Below, piece after piece: positions 43,535 through 53,825 of a stretch of 64,000 bases of DNA (the first letter of the stretch is position 1; each line of letters begins with the position of its first letter). The position numbers and the translations under genes are program-made. This stretch comes from Paracoccus pantotrophus (GTDB taxonomy: Bacteria; Pseudomonadota; Alphaproteobacteria; Rhodobacterales; Rhodobacteraceae): the NCBI RefSeq assembly GCF_008824185.1, contig NZ_CP044423.1, forward strand, positions 1,191,501 through 1,255,500, given 5' to 3'. The notes below the pieces were generated by a model, which was given only the letters and a program-made list of their open reading frames with translations, was not told the origin of the DNA and searched no databases.

Positions 43535-44731
43535 TCAGCCCAGCGACCGGCGGATGTCCGCGATCAGGTCGCCCGCATCCTCCAGGCCGATCGACAGGCG
43601 CAAGAGGCCGGGAGTGATGCCCAGCGTGGCGCGCACTTCTTCGGACAGGCGCTGATGCGTGGTGGTCGAGGGGTGGGTGACGATGGATTTCGCATCGCCC
43701 AGGTTGTTCGAGATCTGGAAGATCCGCATCCGGTCCATCGCCGCGAAGGCCGCCTGCTTGGAGCCCAGGTCCAGGGCGACCATGGTGCCGCCCGCACCCA
43801 TCTGCCGCATGGCCAGGTCGTGCTGCGGATGGTCGGGCAGGCCGGGATAGATGACGCGGGCGATCCCCGGCTCGTCCCTGAGCGCGGCAGCAAGCTGCAA
43901 GGCGCTGTCGGCCTGGGCGCGCACGCGCAGCTCCATGGTGGCCAGCCCGCCCAGCATCATCCAGGCATTGAAGGGGCTGATCGCGCCGCCGGTATGTTTC
44001 AGATAGGGCTCGGCCACCTCGCGCACGAATTGGCGCGTGCCGCAGATCACCCCGCCCAGGCAGCGGCCCGAGCCGTCGATATGCTTGGTCGCGGAATAAA
44101 CCACCACATCGGCGCCCTGCCGGGCCGCGCGGGAATAGACCGGGGTGGCAAAGACATTGTCCACCACCACCAGCGCGCCCACCGCATGGGCCAGTTCCGC
44201 GACGGCGGCGATGTCCACCACCTCCAGCGTCGGATTCGACACCGATTCGAAGAACACCGCGCGGGTCGTCGGCCGGATCGCGGCGCGCCATTGCTCAAGG
44301 TCGGTGCCGTCGACATAGGTCACTTCGACCCCGAACCGGGCCAGCAGGTCCAGCACATAGAGGCAGGAGCCGAACAGCGCCCGCGACGAGACGATATGGT
44401 CGCCCGGCTTGGCAAAGCACATCAGCGCCCCGTTGACCGCCGCCATGCCGCTGGCGGTCGCAAATGCGTCCTCGGTCCCTTCCAGGTCGGCGATGCGGTC
44501 CTCGAACATGCGCGAGGTCGGGTTGCCGTAGCGGGCATAGATGAACTCGTCCGGCCCGGTCCCCAGGAAACGCGCCTCGGCCTGTTCGGCACTGTCATAG
44601 GAAAAGCCCTGGGTCATGAACAGGGCCTCGGCCATCTCGCCATACTGGCTGCGGCGGATGCCGTGATGGACGGCGCGGGTGCGCGGATGCAGAGGCTGGT
44701 TCGGCTCCTGGGGTTTCGACTCCGGGGACAT
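43535..44731 (-). CDS. metZ: O-succinylhomoserine sulfhydrylase
   Basis: 398 residues from MSPESKPQEPNQPLHP, with AGGAGC nine bases upstream. PLP enzyme of the Cys/Met metabolism family making homocysteine directly from O-succinylhomoserine and sulfide. PLP-binding lysine K216 in VVYSATKHIDGSG; IYARYGNPTSRMFEDRIADL and THPSTTTHQRLS are also typical. The IFQISNNLGDAKSIVTHP form fits MetZ rather than MetB, though I cannot exclude acetylhomoserine as substrate. No SAM riboswitch is seen in the 69 bases between ispZ and metZ. Confidence 0.92.
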   Translation of the reverse strand: MSPESKPQEPNQPLHPRTRAVHHGIRRSQYGEMAEALFMTQGFSYDSAEQAEARFLGTGPDEFIYARYGNPTSRMFEDRIADLEGTEDAFATASGMAAVNGALMCFAKPGDHIVSSRALFGSCLYVLDLLARFGVEVTYVDGTDLEQWRAAIRPTTRAVFFESVSNPTLEVVDIAAVAELAHAVGALVVVDNVFATPVYSRAARQGADVVVYSATKHIDGSGRCLGGVICGTRQFVREVAEPYLKHTGGAISPFNAWMMLGGLATMELRVRAQADSALQLAAALRDEPGIARVIYPGLPDHPQHDLAMRQMGAGGTMVALDLGSKQAAFAAMDRMRIFQISNNLGDAKSIVTHPSTTTHQRLSEEVRATLGITPGLLRLSIGLEDAGDLIADIRRSLG

Positions 44732-44800
44732 GGCTCGCTCCTGATGCTCAGGGATTGGGGTTAACCCCGCCCGGCCAGCCATGCAAGGGTGCAGCCGGCG

Positions 44801-45406
44801 CTATTCGCCGTCGCGGGGCTGGGCGTGACGCTCGAACAGGCGGGCGTTGGCGATGAAGAAGACCACCATGATCGCCGGCAGGCCGAAGGTCTTGAAATTC
44901 ACCCAGGCGGTTTCCGACATCAGCCGCCAGACCGCCTCGTTGGCCGCGGCAAGGCACAGGAACAGCAGCGCCATGCGCAGGGTCAGGATGCGCCAGCCCT
45001 CGGCGTTCATCGGCAGCGCCTCGGACAGGACCAGTTCCAGCCAGTTGCGGCGCAAGGCCAGGCTGGTGCCCAGAAGGCCGGCGAAGATCAGGTAGATGAT
45101 CGTCGGCTTCATCTTGAAGAATTTCGGATCGTTCAGCCAGACCGACAGCCCGCCGAAGACCACGACCAGCACCAGCGTCGCGATCTGCATGGGCGACAGC
45201 CTGCCCGTCAGCCGCCACAGCGCCAGCGTGCTGAGCGCCAGCACCGGCACGAAGACCAGCGTGGCCAGGATGAAACCGGAATAGTCCCGCCCCGCCAGGC
45301 TGACGGTCTGGTCGCGAAACCGCATGAAGACCAGGAAGAACAGGATCAGCGGGCCGAATTCCAATGCGGCCTTGAGCCAGGGGGCGATCTTGCGCGATTC
45401 GGTCAA
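44801..45406 (-). CDS. ispZ: septation protein A homologue (IspZ/YciB)
   Basis: 201 residues with a TTG start at 45406: GGAG is six bases upstream and no in-frame ATG or GTG lies in the right place. The sequence LTESRKIAPWLKAALEFGPL leads into five to six membrane helices; FLVFMRF, LATLVFVPVLALSTLALW, KFFKMKPTIIYLIFAGLLG and WVNFKTFGLPAIMVVFFIAN are strongly family-like. YciB affects envelope synthesis and cell division. The upstream extension of the frame overlaps the DUF1223 gene and is a shadow. Confidence 0.9.
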   Translation of the reverse strand: MTESRKIAPWLKAALEFGPLILFFLVFMRFRDQTVSLAGRDYSGFILATLVFVPVLALSTLALWRLTGRLSPMQIATLVLVVVFGGLSVWLNDPKFFKMKPTIIYLIFAGLLGTSLALRRNWLELVLSEALPMNAEGWRILTLRMALLFLCLAAANEAVWRLMSETAWVNFKTFGLPAIMVVFFIANARLFERHAQPRDGE

Positions 45407-45501
45407 GGGGGGCTCCTGTCTGGGATGATCATCTGCGGCACGGGCCGGGTTTTGCCCCGGCGCCTGCGCCGGCGCAAGCGGGCGGCGTCCGGCGGCGCGG
45501 T

Positions 45502-46599
45502 TCAATCCAGCCGGATCGCGGCCAGGATCGGTCCGCTGGCCGAGCGCGCATCGCCCCGGCCCAGTTCCTGCGCCAGGATGGCATGGCGGGTATCGGCGGG
45601 GAAATCGGCGCTGTTCTGGCTGTCGCGGCGGACGGTCATGCGCAGGGGTGTGCGGCCGTCCCATTCGGCGATGCGCTCGGCCGCCAGCACCACGTTGCGG
45701 TATTCCAGCGCGATGCCACGGTTCTCGCCGGCCTTGATCGCCACCCGCCGCTGCGGCGCATAGCGCACCAGGATGATCGCCACCCGGTCGGCGATGGCGC
45801 CGCGCGGCGTCAGCTCGATGCGATAGCCGTCCTTGCCCTGGCTGGACGAGACCATGACCGGCGCCGGCCGCGCCATCTGCGTCTGCAGCAGGCCCATCAG
45901 TTCGGCCGGGCGCAGCGCGATCAGCGTATCGGTGCCCCCGACGACGATCTGCGGCGTATAGATCGCGCGCTCGCCGGCCTGGTGGGCATAGACCTGCTGG
46001 CGGCGGGTGAACTCGGGGCGGGCGAATTCATCGGCCCAGCCCAGATAATCCCAGTAGTCGACATGCCAGGACAGCGCCAGGACGTCCTCGCGATCGGCCA
46101 GATCGGCCAGCAATTCGTCGGCGGGCGGGCATGACGAACAGCCCTGCGAGGTGAAAAGCTCGACCACCACCGGCGGGTGGCCCACCGGCCCCATCATGCC
46201 GGCCCGCGGTTGCACCTCGGCAAAGGAAACCATGGCCGAGGCGGCCAGCGCACCGGGGTCGATGACCGGCGGCATGCCCTCGGCGGGCACGCCCGGCGCG
46301 CCTTCGGGGGCCTCGATCAGGCCGATGATGCCATCATCATCCTCTTCCTCGGTGGCGACGGCGGACGGGGCCGGGGGCGCAAAGGCCGCCGCATCGCCGC
46401 CTGTCCCCGAGAGCGCCGGCGAAGCTTCCGGCGCGGCTGCGGCTGCGGGCTCGGTGGCCGCCGCGACCCCCGCGTCCTGCGCCAGGGCCGGCGCGGCAAA
46501 TCCGCCCAGCAACACCCACAGGGCGCAGGCCAGCCCCGGCAGGATCGCCGCGCTTCGTCCCTGCCCCCAAGCCGTCCTCTTGATGCGCCTTGCCGTCAT
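45502..46599 (-). CDS. exported DUF1223 protein, thioredoxin-like
   Basis: 365 residues from MTARRIKRTAWGQG, with a signal peptide ending near APALA-QDAG (about residue 40). A low-complexity Ala/Pro stretch and an acidic patch EEEDDDG (84-90) precede the DUF1223 domain, which starts at VVELFTSQGCSSCPPADELL with the CxxC pair C154/C157. The rest shows LSWHVDYWDYLGWADEF and YTPQIVVGG. DUF1223 proteins have a thioredoxin fold and are presumed periplasmic redox proteins; substrate unknown. The N-terminal linker of about 100 residues is longer than usual. Start further upstream (46632) is possible. Confidence 0.85.
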   Translation of the reverse strand: MTARRIKRTAWGQGRSAAILPGLACALWVLLGGFAAPALAQDAGVAAATEPAAAAAPEASPALSGTGGDAAAFAPPAPSAVATEEEDDDGIIGLIEAPEGAPGVPAEGMPPVIDPGALAASAMVSFAEVQPRAGMMGPVGHPPVVVELFTSQGCSSCPPADELLADLADREDVLALSWHVDYWDYLGWADEFARPEFTRRQQVYAHQAGERAIYTPQIVVGGTDTLIALRPAELMGLLQTQMARPAPVMVSSSQGKDGYRIELTPRGAIADRVAIILVRYAPQRRVAIKAGENRGIALEYRNVVLAAERIAEWDGRTPLRMTVRRDSQNSADFPADTRHAILAQELGRGDARSASGPILAAIRLD

Positions 46600-46740
46600 A
46601 TCGCCCGTTTTCCCGGCCCTTCCGATCCGCAACAGCTAAACCGCCGGGCAGGGGAACGACAAATCAATGCTTTGTTAGTGCCGCGTTCCCTCCGCGTGAC
46701 CGTGATGCAAAACCCACATCTTGCCGCCGCAGCAGAAATT

Positions 46741-46760
46741 TGGCATACAATGGCATACAA
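46741..46760 (+). promoter_or_regulatory. tandem direct repeat upstream of acnA
   Basis: Two exact, adjacent copies of TGGCATACAA, 98 bases before the acnA start. The one-turn spacing is typical of a protein-binding direct repeat. No regulator can be named from the sequence; promoter boxes near it are not clear. Confidence 0.45.
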
Positions 46761-46857
46761 AGTCTGCCCCGCCCCCTTGAACCCCATGCCGAAAAGGGGC
46801 AAATGGCAGGCAGCACCGCCATTCAGCCACCTTTTTCAAGGATAGGGAGCCGAGTCC

Positions 46858-49617
<2,760 letters not shown>

Positions 49618-49643
49618 TCCAGCGCCATCGGACAAGAATGACG

Positions 49644-49665
49644 GGCCGTCCCTTCGGGGGCGGCC
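49644..49665 (+). terminator. acnA terminator with UUCG loop
   Basis: Nine-bp stem (one G-U pair) closed by C-TTCG-G, followed by TTCGCTTTT. The same structure, mirrored, ends rpsD at 50566-50587. Confidence 0.88.
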
Positions 49666-49688
49666 TTCGCTTTTCCGGCGCCGTCCCA

Positions 49689-49710
49689 GGGGTATTTTAG
49701 GAACGAAGAA
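49689..49710 (-). repeat. copy of dispersed intergenic motif (left arm, first)
   Basis: On the minus strand TTCTTCGTTCCTAAAATACC CC. Mirrored at 50521-50542. Confidence 0.7.
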
Positions 49711-49724
49711 GCCAGGCTGCCGGA

Positions 49725-49747
49725 AGAGTATTTGCAAAACGGTGAAA
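49725..49747 (-). repeat. copy of dispersed intergenic motif (left arm, second)
   Basis: On the minus strand TTTCACCGTTTTGCAAATAC TCT. Mirrored at 50484-50506. Confidence 0.65.
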
Positions 49748-49847
49748 CGCAGCGCCGTTCACAATCGGGCAAGCGTAGAGCGAGCGGCTTGCATGGCGGC
49801 GGAGCATTCTGGCAAATCGGCACGCAGGGACTGATAAGGGGAAAGCG

Positions 49848-50462
49848 ATGCGCGGGCTGGCGGTGGCTTTGATCGGAGCGATGGGATTGTCGGCGCCGGC
49901 AGGCGCACAAGAGAATCCGGCCGGGAACGAGCGGCTCTGGACCTGCGAGACCTCGATCGCCGGCGAGCAGACGGCGATCAACTATGTCCGCGATGACGCG
50001 TTTCGCGCGAATGTCGGCCGGCTGGAGAAGAATTTCTCCGGCTGGGGGCGGATCTCCTGTCCCGGCTACGTCACCCTGCGCGAGATCCTGCGGCGCAACC
50101 AGATGGCGGACGACGGCAGCTATTGCCTGCTCTGGGACAAGCAGCACGACACCTATATCGGCGCGCAGAAGGGGCCGCGCAAAGGGAATGCGCTATGTCG
50201 CAAGACCTTTTGCGAACGGGTGAACACGGCGCGGCAGGCAACCTTCCGCAATGCCAATGCGCTGGCGGTCGCCGGCTATGACGCGGTGACGCAGCGGCCC
50301 GGCGCCACGATCCTGGCCGCAACCTCGGGGCAGATGGTCGGCACGCTCGAGGCGGCGGGGGCGGCGGCCATGGGCATGGCGGCCTCGCCGGTGGCAGTGG
50401 GCTCGCTGGTGATCGGTTCGGCCGCCGTGGGTGGAAGCCTGTGGTATTGCGCCGAGGAATAG
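49848..50462 (+). CDS. orphan exported cysteine-rich protein inside the inverted repeat
   Basis: 204 residues, start supported by AAGGGGAAAG. Signal peptide 1 to about 20 (APAGA-QENP). The mature part has six cysteines, C33, C71, C93, C117, C122 and C201, suggesting disulfides in the periplasm or outside. From about 150 the chain is rich in Gly/Ala/Ser with a hydrophobic glycine-zipper-like stretch (AAGAAAMGMAASPVAVGSLV, then IGSAAVGGSLWYC) that could insert in a membrane. I recognise no family. It is the only gene between the arms of the 115-bp inverted repeat; codon use looks native. Confidence 0.75.
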   Translation: MRGLAVALIGAMGLSAPAGAQENPAGNERLWTCETSIAGEQTAINYVRDDAFRANVGRLEKNFSGWGRISCPGYVTLREILRRNQMADDGSYCLLWDKQHDTYIGAQKGPRKGNALCRKTFCERVNTARQATFRNANALAVAGYDAVTQRPGATILAATSGQMVGTLEAAGAAAMGMAASPVAVGSLVIGSAAVGGSLWYCAEE

Positions 50463-50483
50463 CGCCCCGCCGCCGGCGCTGCG

Positions 50484-50506
50484 TTTCACCGTTTTGCAAA
50501 TACTCT
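50484..50506 (+). repeat. copy of dispersed intergenic motif (right arm, first)
   Basis: TTTCACCGTTTTGCAAATAC TCT, reading away from the orphan gene. Confidence 0.65.
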
Positions 50507-50520
50507 TCCGGCACCCCGGC

Positions 50521-50542
50521 TTCTTCGTTCCTAAAATACCCC
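50521..50542 (+). repeat. copy of dispersed intergenic motif (right arm, second)
   Basis: TTCTTCGTTCCTAAAATACC CC, 14 bases after the first copy of this arm. Confidence 0.7.
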
Positions 50543-50565
50543 TGGGACGGCGCCGGAAAAGCGAA

Positions 50566-50587
50566 GGCCGCCCCCGAAGGGACGGCC
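50566..50587 (-). terminator. rpsD terminator with UUCG loop
   Basis: Same nine-bp stem and C-TTCG-G loop as the acnA terminator, followed on the minus strand by TTCGCTTTT. Starts 26 bases after the rpsD stop. Confidence 0.88.
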
Positions 50588-50612
50588 CTGAAATCCTGTG
50601 ATCCCGGAAGGA

Positions 50613-51233
50613 TCAGTTCTTGGCGTAGAATTCGACGACCAGGTTCGGCTCCATCTGCACGGCATAGGGCACATCGCCCAGGGCCGGAGTGCGCACGAAG
50701 GTGGCGGTCATCTTGTTGTGGTCCACTTCCAGGTAGTCCGGCACGTCGCGCTCGGCCAGGCCGACCGATTCCAGCACGATGGCCAGCTGGCGCGACCGCT
50801 CGCGGACCGAGATCACGTCGCCTTCCTTGACGCGGTAGGAGGCGATGTTCACGCGCTTGCCGTTCACCTCGACATGGCCGTGGTTCACGAACTGGCGGGC
50901 GGCGAAGATGGTCGGCACGAATTTGGCGCGATAGACCACCGCGTCCAGGCGGCGCTCCAAGAGGCCGATCAGGTTCTCGCCGGTGTCGCCCCGGACGCGC
51001 TCGGCCTCGGCATAGATGCGGCGGAACTGCTTCTCGGTCAGGTCGCCGTAATAGCCCTTCAGCTTCTGCTTGGCGCGCAGCTGGGTGCCGAAATCCGACA
51101 GCTTGCCCTTGCGGCGCTGGCCGTGCTGGCCGGGACCGTATTCGCGGCGGTTGAGCGGCGACTTGGCGCGGCCCCAGATGTTCTCGCCCATGCGGCGGTC
51201 GATCTTGTACTTGGCAGCGGTGCGTTTGGTCAT
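50613..51233 (-). CDS. rpsD: 30S ribosomal protein S4
   Basis: 206 residues, complete S4: MTKRTAAKYKIDRRMGENIW start, RREYGPGQHGQRRKGKLSDF, LKGYYGDLTEKQFRRIY, the S4 RNA-binding domain with RRLDAVVYRAKFVPTIFAAR and QFVNHGHVEVNGKRVNIASY. Primary 16S rRNA binder. Here it is a monocistronic gene rather than part of the alpha operon, usual for alphaproteobacteria. AAGGAG precedes the start. It has a near-consensus promoter and a strong terminator. Confidence 0.98.
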   Translation of the reverse strand: MTKRTAAKYKIDRRMGENIWGRAKSPLNRREYGPGQHGQRRKGKLSDFGTQLRAKQKLKGYYGDLTEKQFRRIYAEAERVRGDTGENLIGLLERRLDAVVYRAKFVPTIFAARQFVNHGHVEVNGKRVNIASYRVKEGDVISVRERSRQLAIVLESVGLAERDVPDYLEVDHNKMTATFVRTPALGDVPYAVQMEPNLVVEFYAKN

Positions 51234-51300
51234 CGCTGATCTCCTTCTTTATGTTCTGTTCTCGAAGGGCGTTGTCCTTTGGCATATTGCCCGACAGGAT

Positions 51301-51365
51301 TCCCCTTGCGGGGTCCACCAACACCAATGAAGCGGCGCTTATAGCCGCCCGGCGCCCGGTGTCAA
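51301..51365 (-). promoter_or_regulatory. rpsD promoter and leader hairpin
   Basis: TTGACA (51360-51365) and TATAAG (51338-51343) with a 16-base spacer on the minus strand, close to the sigma-70 consensus. A hairpin CCCC-GCAA-GGGG at about 51302-51313 would stand at the beginning of a leader of roughly 95 bases, possibly for autoregulation by S4. Confidence 0.72.
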
Positions 51366-51429
51366 GCACCCCTTGAGCCGCGGCCCCGATGCTCCTAAAT
51401 GAAAGGCAGCGAACAGAAAAGGGCCCGAG

Positions 51430-51801
51430 ATGTTTTCGATCCCCGGCAAATCCCCCGTGACCATCACCCAGGCGGCCGAGCGGCAGATCGCCCGGCTGAT
51501 GGCGCAGAAATCCGCCAGCGGCCTGCGCATCGGCCTGAAGAAGGGCGGCTGCGCCGGCATGGAATACACCATGGAGCTGGCCGAGACCGCCTCGCCCGGC
51601 GACGAGGTGGTCGAACAGGGCGAAGCGCGGGTTCTGATCGCCCCCACCGCGCAGATGTTCCTGTTCGGGACCGAGATCGATTATGAATCCGGCCTGCTGG
51701 AATCCGGCTTCAGGTTCCGCAACCCCAATGTCACCGACAGTTGCGGCTGCGGCGAATCGGTCAACTTCGCTCCGCTGGAAGGTTCGCGCGCCAAGGTTTG
51801 A
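51430..51801 (+). CDS. A-type iron-sulfur assembly protein (IscA/SufA)
   Basis: 123 residues with the HesB/IscA domain. The three conserved cysteines are C41 (KKGGCAGMEY), C105 and C107 (TDSCGCGES), which hold an Fe-S cluster or iron for transfer to apo-proteins; aconitase and other Fe-S enzymes would be clients. It is not inside a suf or isc operon here, so it may be an independent carrier; sufA or iscA naming is not certain. Divergent from rpsD. Confidence 0.9.
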   Translation: MFSIPGKSPVTITQAAERQIARLMAQKSASGLRIGLKKGGCAGMEYTMELAETASPGDEVVEQGEARVLIAPTAQMFLFGTEIDYESGLLESGFRFRNPNVTDSCGCGESVNFAPLEGSRAKV

Positions 51802-51902
51802 ACCTTTTTGCCGCAAGTTAGCGCCCACATCGCCCTGCCGGCTTGATCGCGCGAAATCCCCGGCCTAATCCCCTGCCAGATCATGAAAAGGGAGAGAGGC
51901 AG

Positions 51903-52646
51903 ATGGCCCCGCGCAAACTTGCCGCCGGCAACTGGAAGATGAACGGAACCCTGGCCTCACTGGCCGAGATCGGCCGGCTGCTCGCCGATCACCCGGCGCC
52001 GGGCTGCGACGTGCTGATCTGCCCGCCTGCCACCCTGCTCCATGCCATGGCCGCCAGCGCGCAGGGCAAGATCGCCATCGGCGGCCAAGACTGCCACGCC
52101 AAGACCGCGGGTGCCCATACCGGCGACATCGCCGCCGCGCAGCTCAGGGACGCGGGCGCGAGCCATGTGATCCTTGGCCATTCCGAGCGTCGCACCGACC
52201 ATGCCGAGACCGACGCCCAGGTCGCCGCCAAATCCGTCGCCGCGCATGAGGCGGGCCTCGTCGCGGTGATCTGCGTCGGCGAGACCGAGGCGCAGCGCGA
52301 CGCCGGCCAGACGCTCGACGTGATCTCGGCCCAGCTTGCCGGCTCGGTTCCCGATGGTGCCACGGCCGCCAACACGGTGATCGCCTATGAACCGGTCTGG
52401 GCCATCGGCACCGGCCGCACGCCCACCTCCGACCAGATCGCCGAGGTCCATGCCCTGATGCGCGAGCGCCTCTCGGCGCGCTTCGCCGACGGTGCCGACA
52501 TGGCGCTGCTCTATGGCGGCTCGGTCAAGCCCGGCAATGCGGCCGAGATCTTTGCCATTCCGCATGTGAACGGCGCGCTGGTCGGCGGCGCCAGCCTCAA
52601 GGCCGAGGATTTCGGCCCGATCATCGCCGCGCTTTCCGCAGCGTAA
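51903..52646 (+). CDS. tpiA: triosephosphate isomerase
   Basis: 247 residues from MAPRKLAAGNWKMNG with AGGGAGAGAGG upstream. Catalytic residues: K12 (GNWKMNG), H93 (LGHSERR) and E163 (YEPVWAIGTG); the phosphate loop LLYGGSVKPGNA is present. Interconverts dihydroxyacetone phosphate and glyceraldehyde-3-phosphate. A strong terminator follows. The extra 20 codons upstream in the same frame are unconserved. Confidence 0.97.
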   Translation: MAPRKLAAGNWKMNGTLASLAEIGRLLADHPAPGCDVLICPPATLLHAMAASAQGKIAIGGQDCHAKTAGAHTGDIAAAQLRDAGASHVILGHSERRTDHAETDAQVAAKSVAAHEAGLVAVICVGETEAQRDAGQTLDVISAQLAGSVPDGATAANTVIAYEPVWAIGTGRTPTSDQIAEVHALMRERLSARFADGADMALLYGGSVKPGNAAEIFAIPHVNGALVGGASLKAEDFGPIIAALSAA

Positions 52647-52659
52647 CGCCGGCGAAAGG

Positions 52660-52699
52660 AACGCCATTCCATCCGAACCCTCCGGTTTGGAATGGCGTT
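52660..52699 (+). terminator. long-stem terminator of tpiA
   Basis: Perfect 12-bp stem AACGCCATTCCA/TGGAATGGCGTT with a 16-base loop, followed by GCCCTTTTGCC; 14 bases after the stop. The stem is unusually AT-containing for this genome. Confidence 0.85.
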
Positions 52700-52778
52700 G
52701 CCCTTTTGCCGGGCGCCTGCCCCTTGCCAAGCCCGGCCCGGCGGGCATAGGTCTCGCCTGACATTCAAGGCAGGGGCG

Positions 52779-53825
52779 ATGACAGAGCCGGCAATCTCAT
52801 TCCAGGGCGTGACGCGCCGCTATCCGCAAAAGGGCGGCGGCGACGTGGTGGCGCTGCACGACATCTGGCTGGACGTGCCGCAGGGCGCGATCACCGGCAT
52901 CATCGGCCGGTCCGGCGCCGGCAAATCGACGCTGTTGCGCATGGTGAACGGGCTGGAACGCCCCAGCGCCGGCAAGGTGATCGTGAACGAGCGCGACGTG
53001 GGCGCCGCCTCGGACGCGAGCCTGCGCCGCATCCGGCGCGAGGTCGGCATGATCTTCCAGCATTTCAACCTGCTGGCCAGCCGCACCGTGGCCGAGAACA
53101 TCGCCCTGCCGCTGGAGATCGCCGGAGAGGACCGCGCGAAGATCGCCCCCCGCGTCACGGAGCTGATCGAGCGCGTCGGCCTGACCGCCCAGGCCGGCCG
53201 CTACCCGGCCGAGCTTTCCGGCGGGCAGAAGCAGCGGGTCGGCATCGCCCGGGCCTTGGCCACCGGGCCGCGCGTGCTGCTGTCGGACGAGGCGACCTCG
53301 GCCCTCGACCCCGACACCACCCGGCAGGTGCTGGAGCTTCTGCAGCGCATCAACCGCGAGCTTGGCCTGACCATCCTGCTCATCACCCATGAGATGGCGG
53401 TGGTGCGCGACATCTGCAGCCATGTCGCGGTGATCGAGGGCGGCCGCATCGTCGAGGCGGGCGAGACCTACGCGGTCTTCTCGAAACCCGCCCATCCCAC
53501 CACGCGCTCGTTCCTGACCGGCGTGACCGGCGTCGCGGTGCCGCAATTCGTCGCCGGCCAGATGCGGGACGCGCCGCAGGGCCCCGAGGCCGAGGCGGTG
53601 GTGCAGATCACCTTCATCGGCAGCCATGCCACCGACCCGATGCTGGCGCGGCTGACCTCGGAACGCGGGGTCAGCGTCAACATCCTGGCCGGCGCCATCG
53701 AGGAGATCGGCACCAGGCCCTTCGGCAGCCTGATCGTCGCCCTGCCCGCCCAGCGGCTGGAGGAATCGCGCCGCTTCCTGGAAGAACACGGGCTTCTGAC
53801 CGAGGTGCTTGGCTATGTCGGCTAA
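52779..53825 (+). CDS. metN: methionine ABC transporter, ATP-binding protein
   Basis: 348 residues from MTEPAISFQGVTRRYPQ; the frame upstream is not conserved. Walker A GRSGAGKST (43-51), signature LSGGQKQRVGIARAL, Walker B VLLSDEATSALDP, H-loop LLITHEMAV. The C-terminal 90 residues form the NIL/ACT-like domain that binds methionine and inhibits transport. First gene of metNIQ; it overlaps metI by 11 bases. Confidence 0.95.
   Translation: MTEPAISFQGVTRRYPQKGGGDVVALHDIWLDVPQGAITGIIGRSGAGKSTLLRMVNGLERPSAGKVIVNERDVGAASDASLRRIRREVGMIFQHFNLLASRTVAENIALPLEIAGEDRAKIAPRVTELIERVGLTAQAGRYPAELSGGQKQRVGIARALATGPRVLLSDEATSALDPDTTRQVLELLQRINRELGLTILLITHEMAVVRDICSHVAVIEGGRIVEAGETYAVFSKPAHPTTRSFLTGVTGVAVPQFVAGQMRDAPQGPEAEAVVQITFIGSHATDPMLARLTSERGVSVNILAGAIEEIGTRPFGSLIVALPAQRLEESRRFLEEHGLLTEVLGYVG

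Larger units (their letters stand above)
49643..49757. repeat. left arm of a 115-bp inverted repeat
   Basis: Reverse complement of 50474-50588 with 113 of 115 positions identical (mismatches only within 49711-49720). From the acnA side it contains the acnA terminator, then two minus-oriented copies of the dispersed motif. The two arms face each other across 716 bases holding one gene. Confidence 0.97.
50474..50588. repeat. right arm of the 115-bp inverted repeat
   Basis: Mirror of 49643-49757. It starts 12 bases after the orphan gene stop and ends 24 bases from the rpsD stop, and contains two plus-oriented copies of the dispersed motif and the rpsD terminator. Confidence 0.97.

Noticed and set aside
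44732..44800. Possible SAM-II riboswitch ahead of metZ
   Set aside because: The short ispZ-metZ gap lacks the conserved SAM-II core sequences and pseudoknot.
49643..50588. Insertion sequence with terminal inverted repeats
   Set aside because: The enclosed gene encodes an exported protein, not a transposase, and no target-site duplication is seen next to the arms. The repeat itself is kept as a finding.
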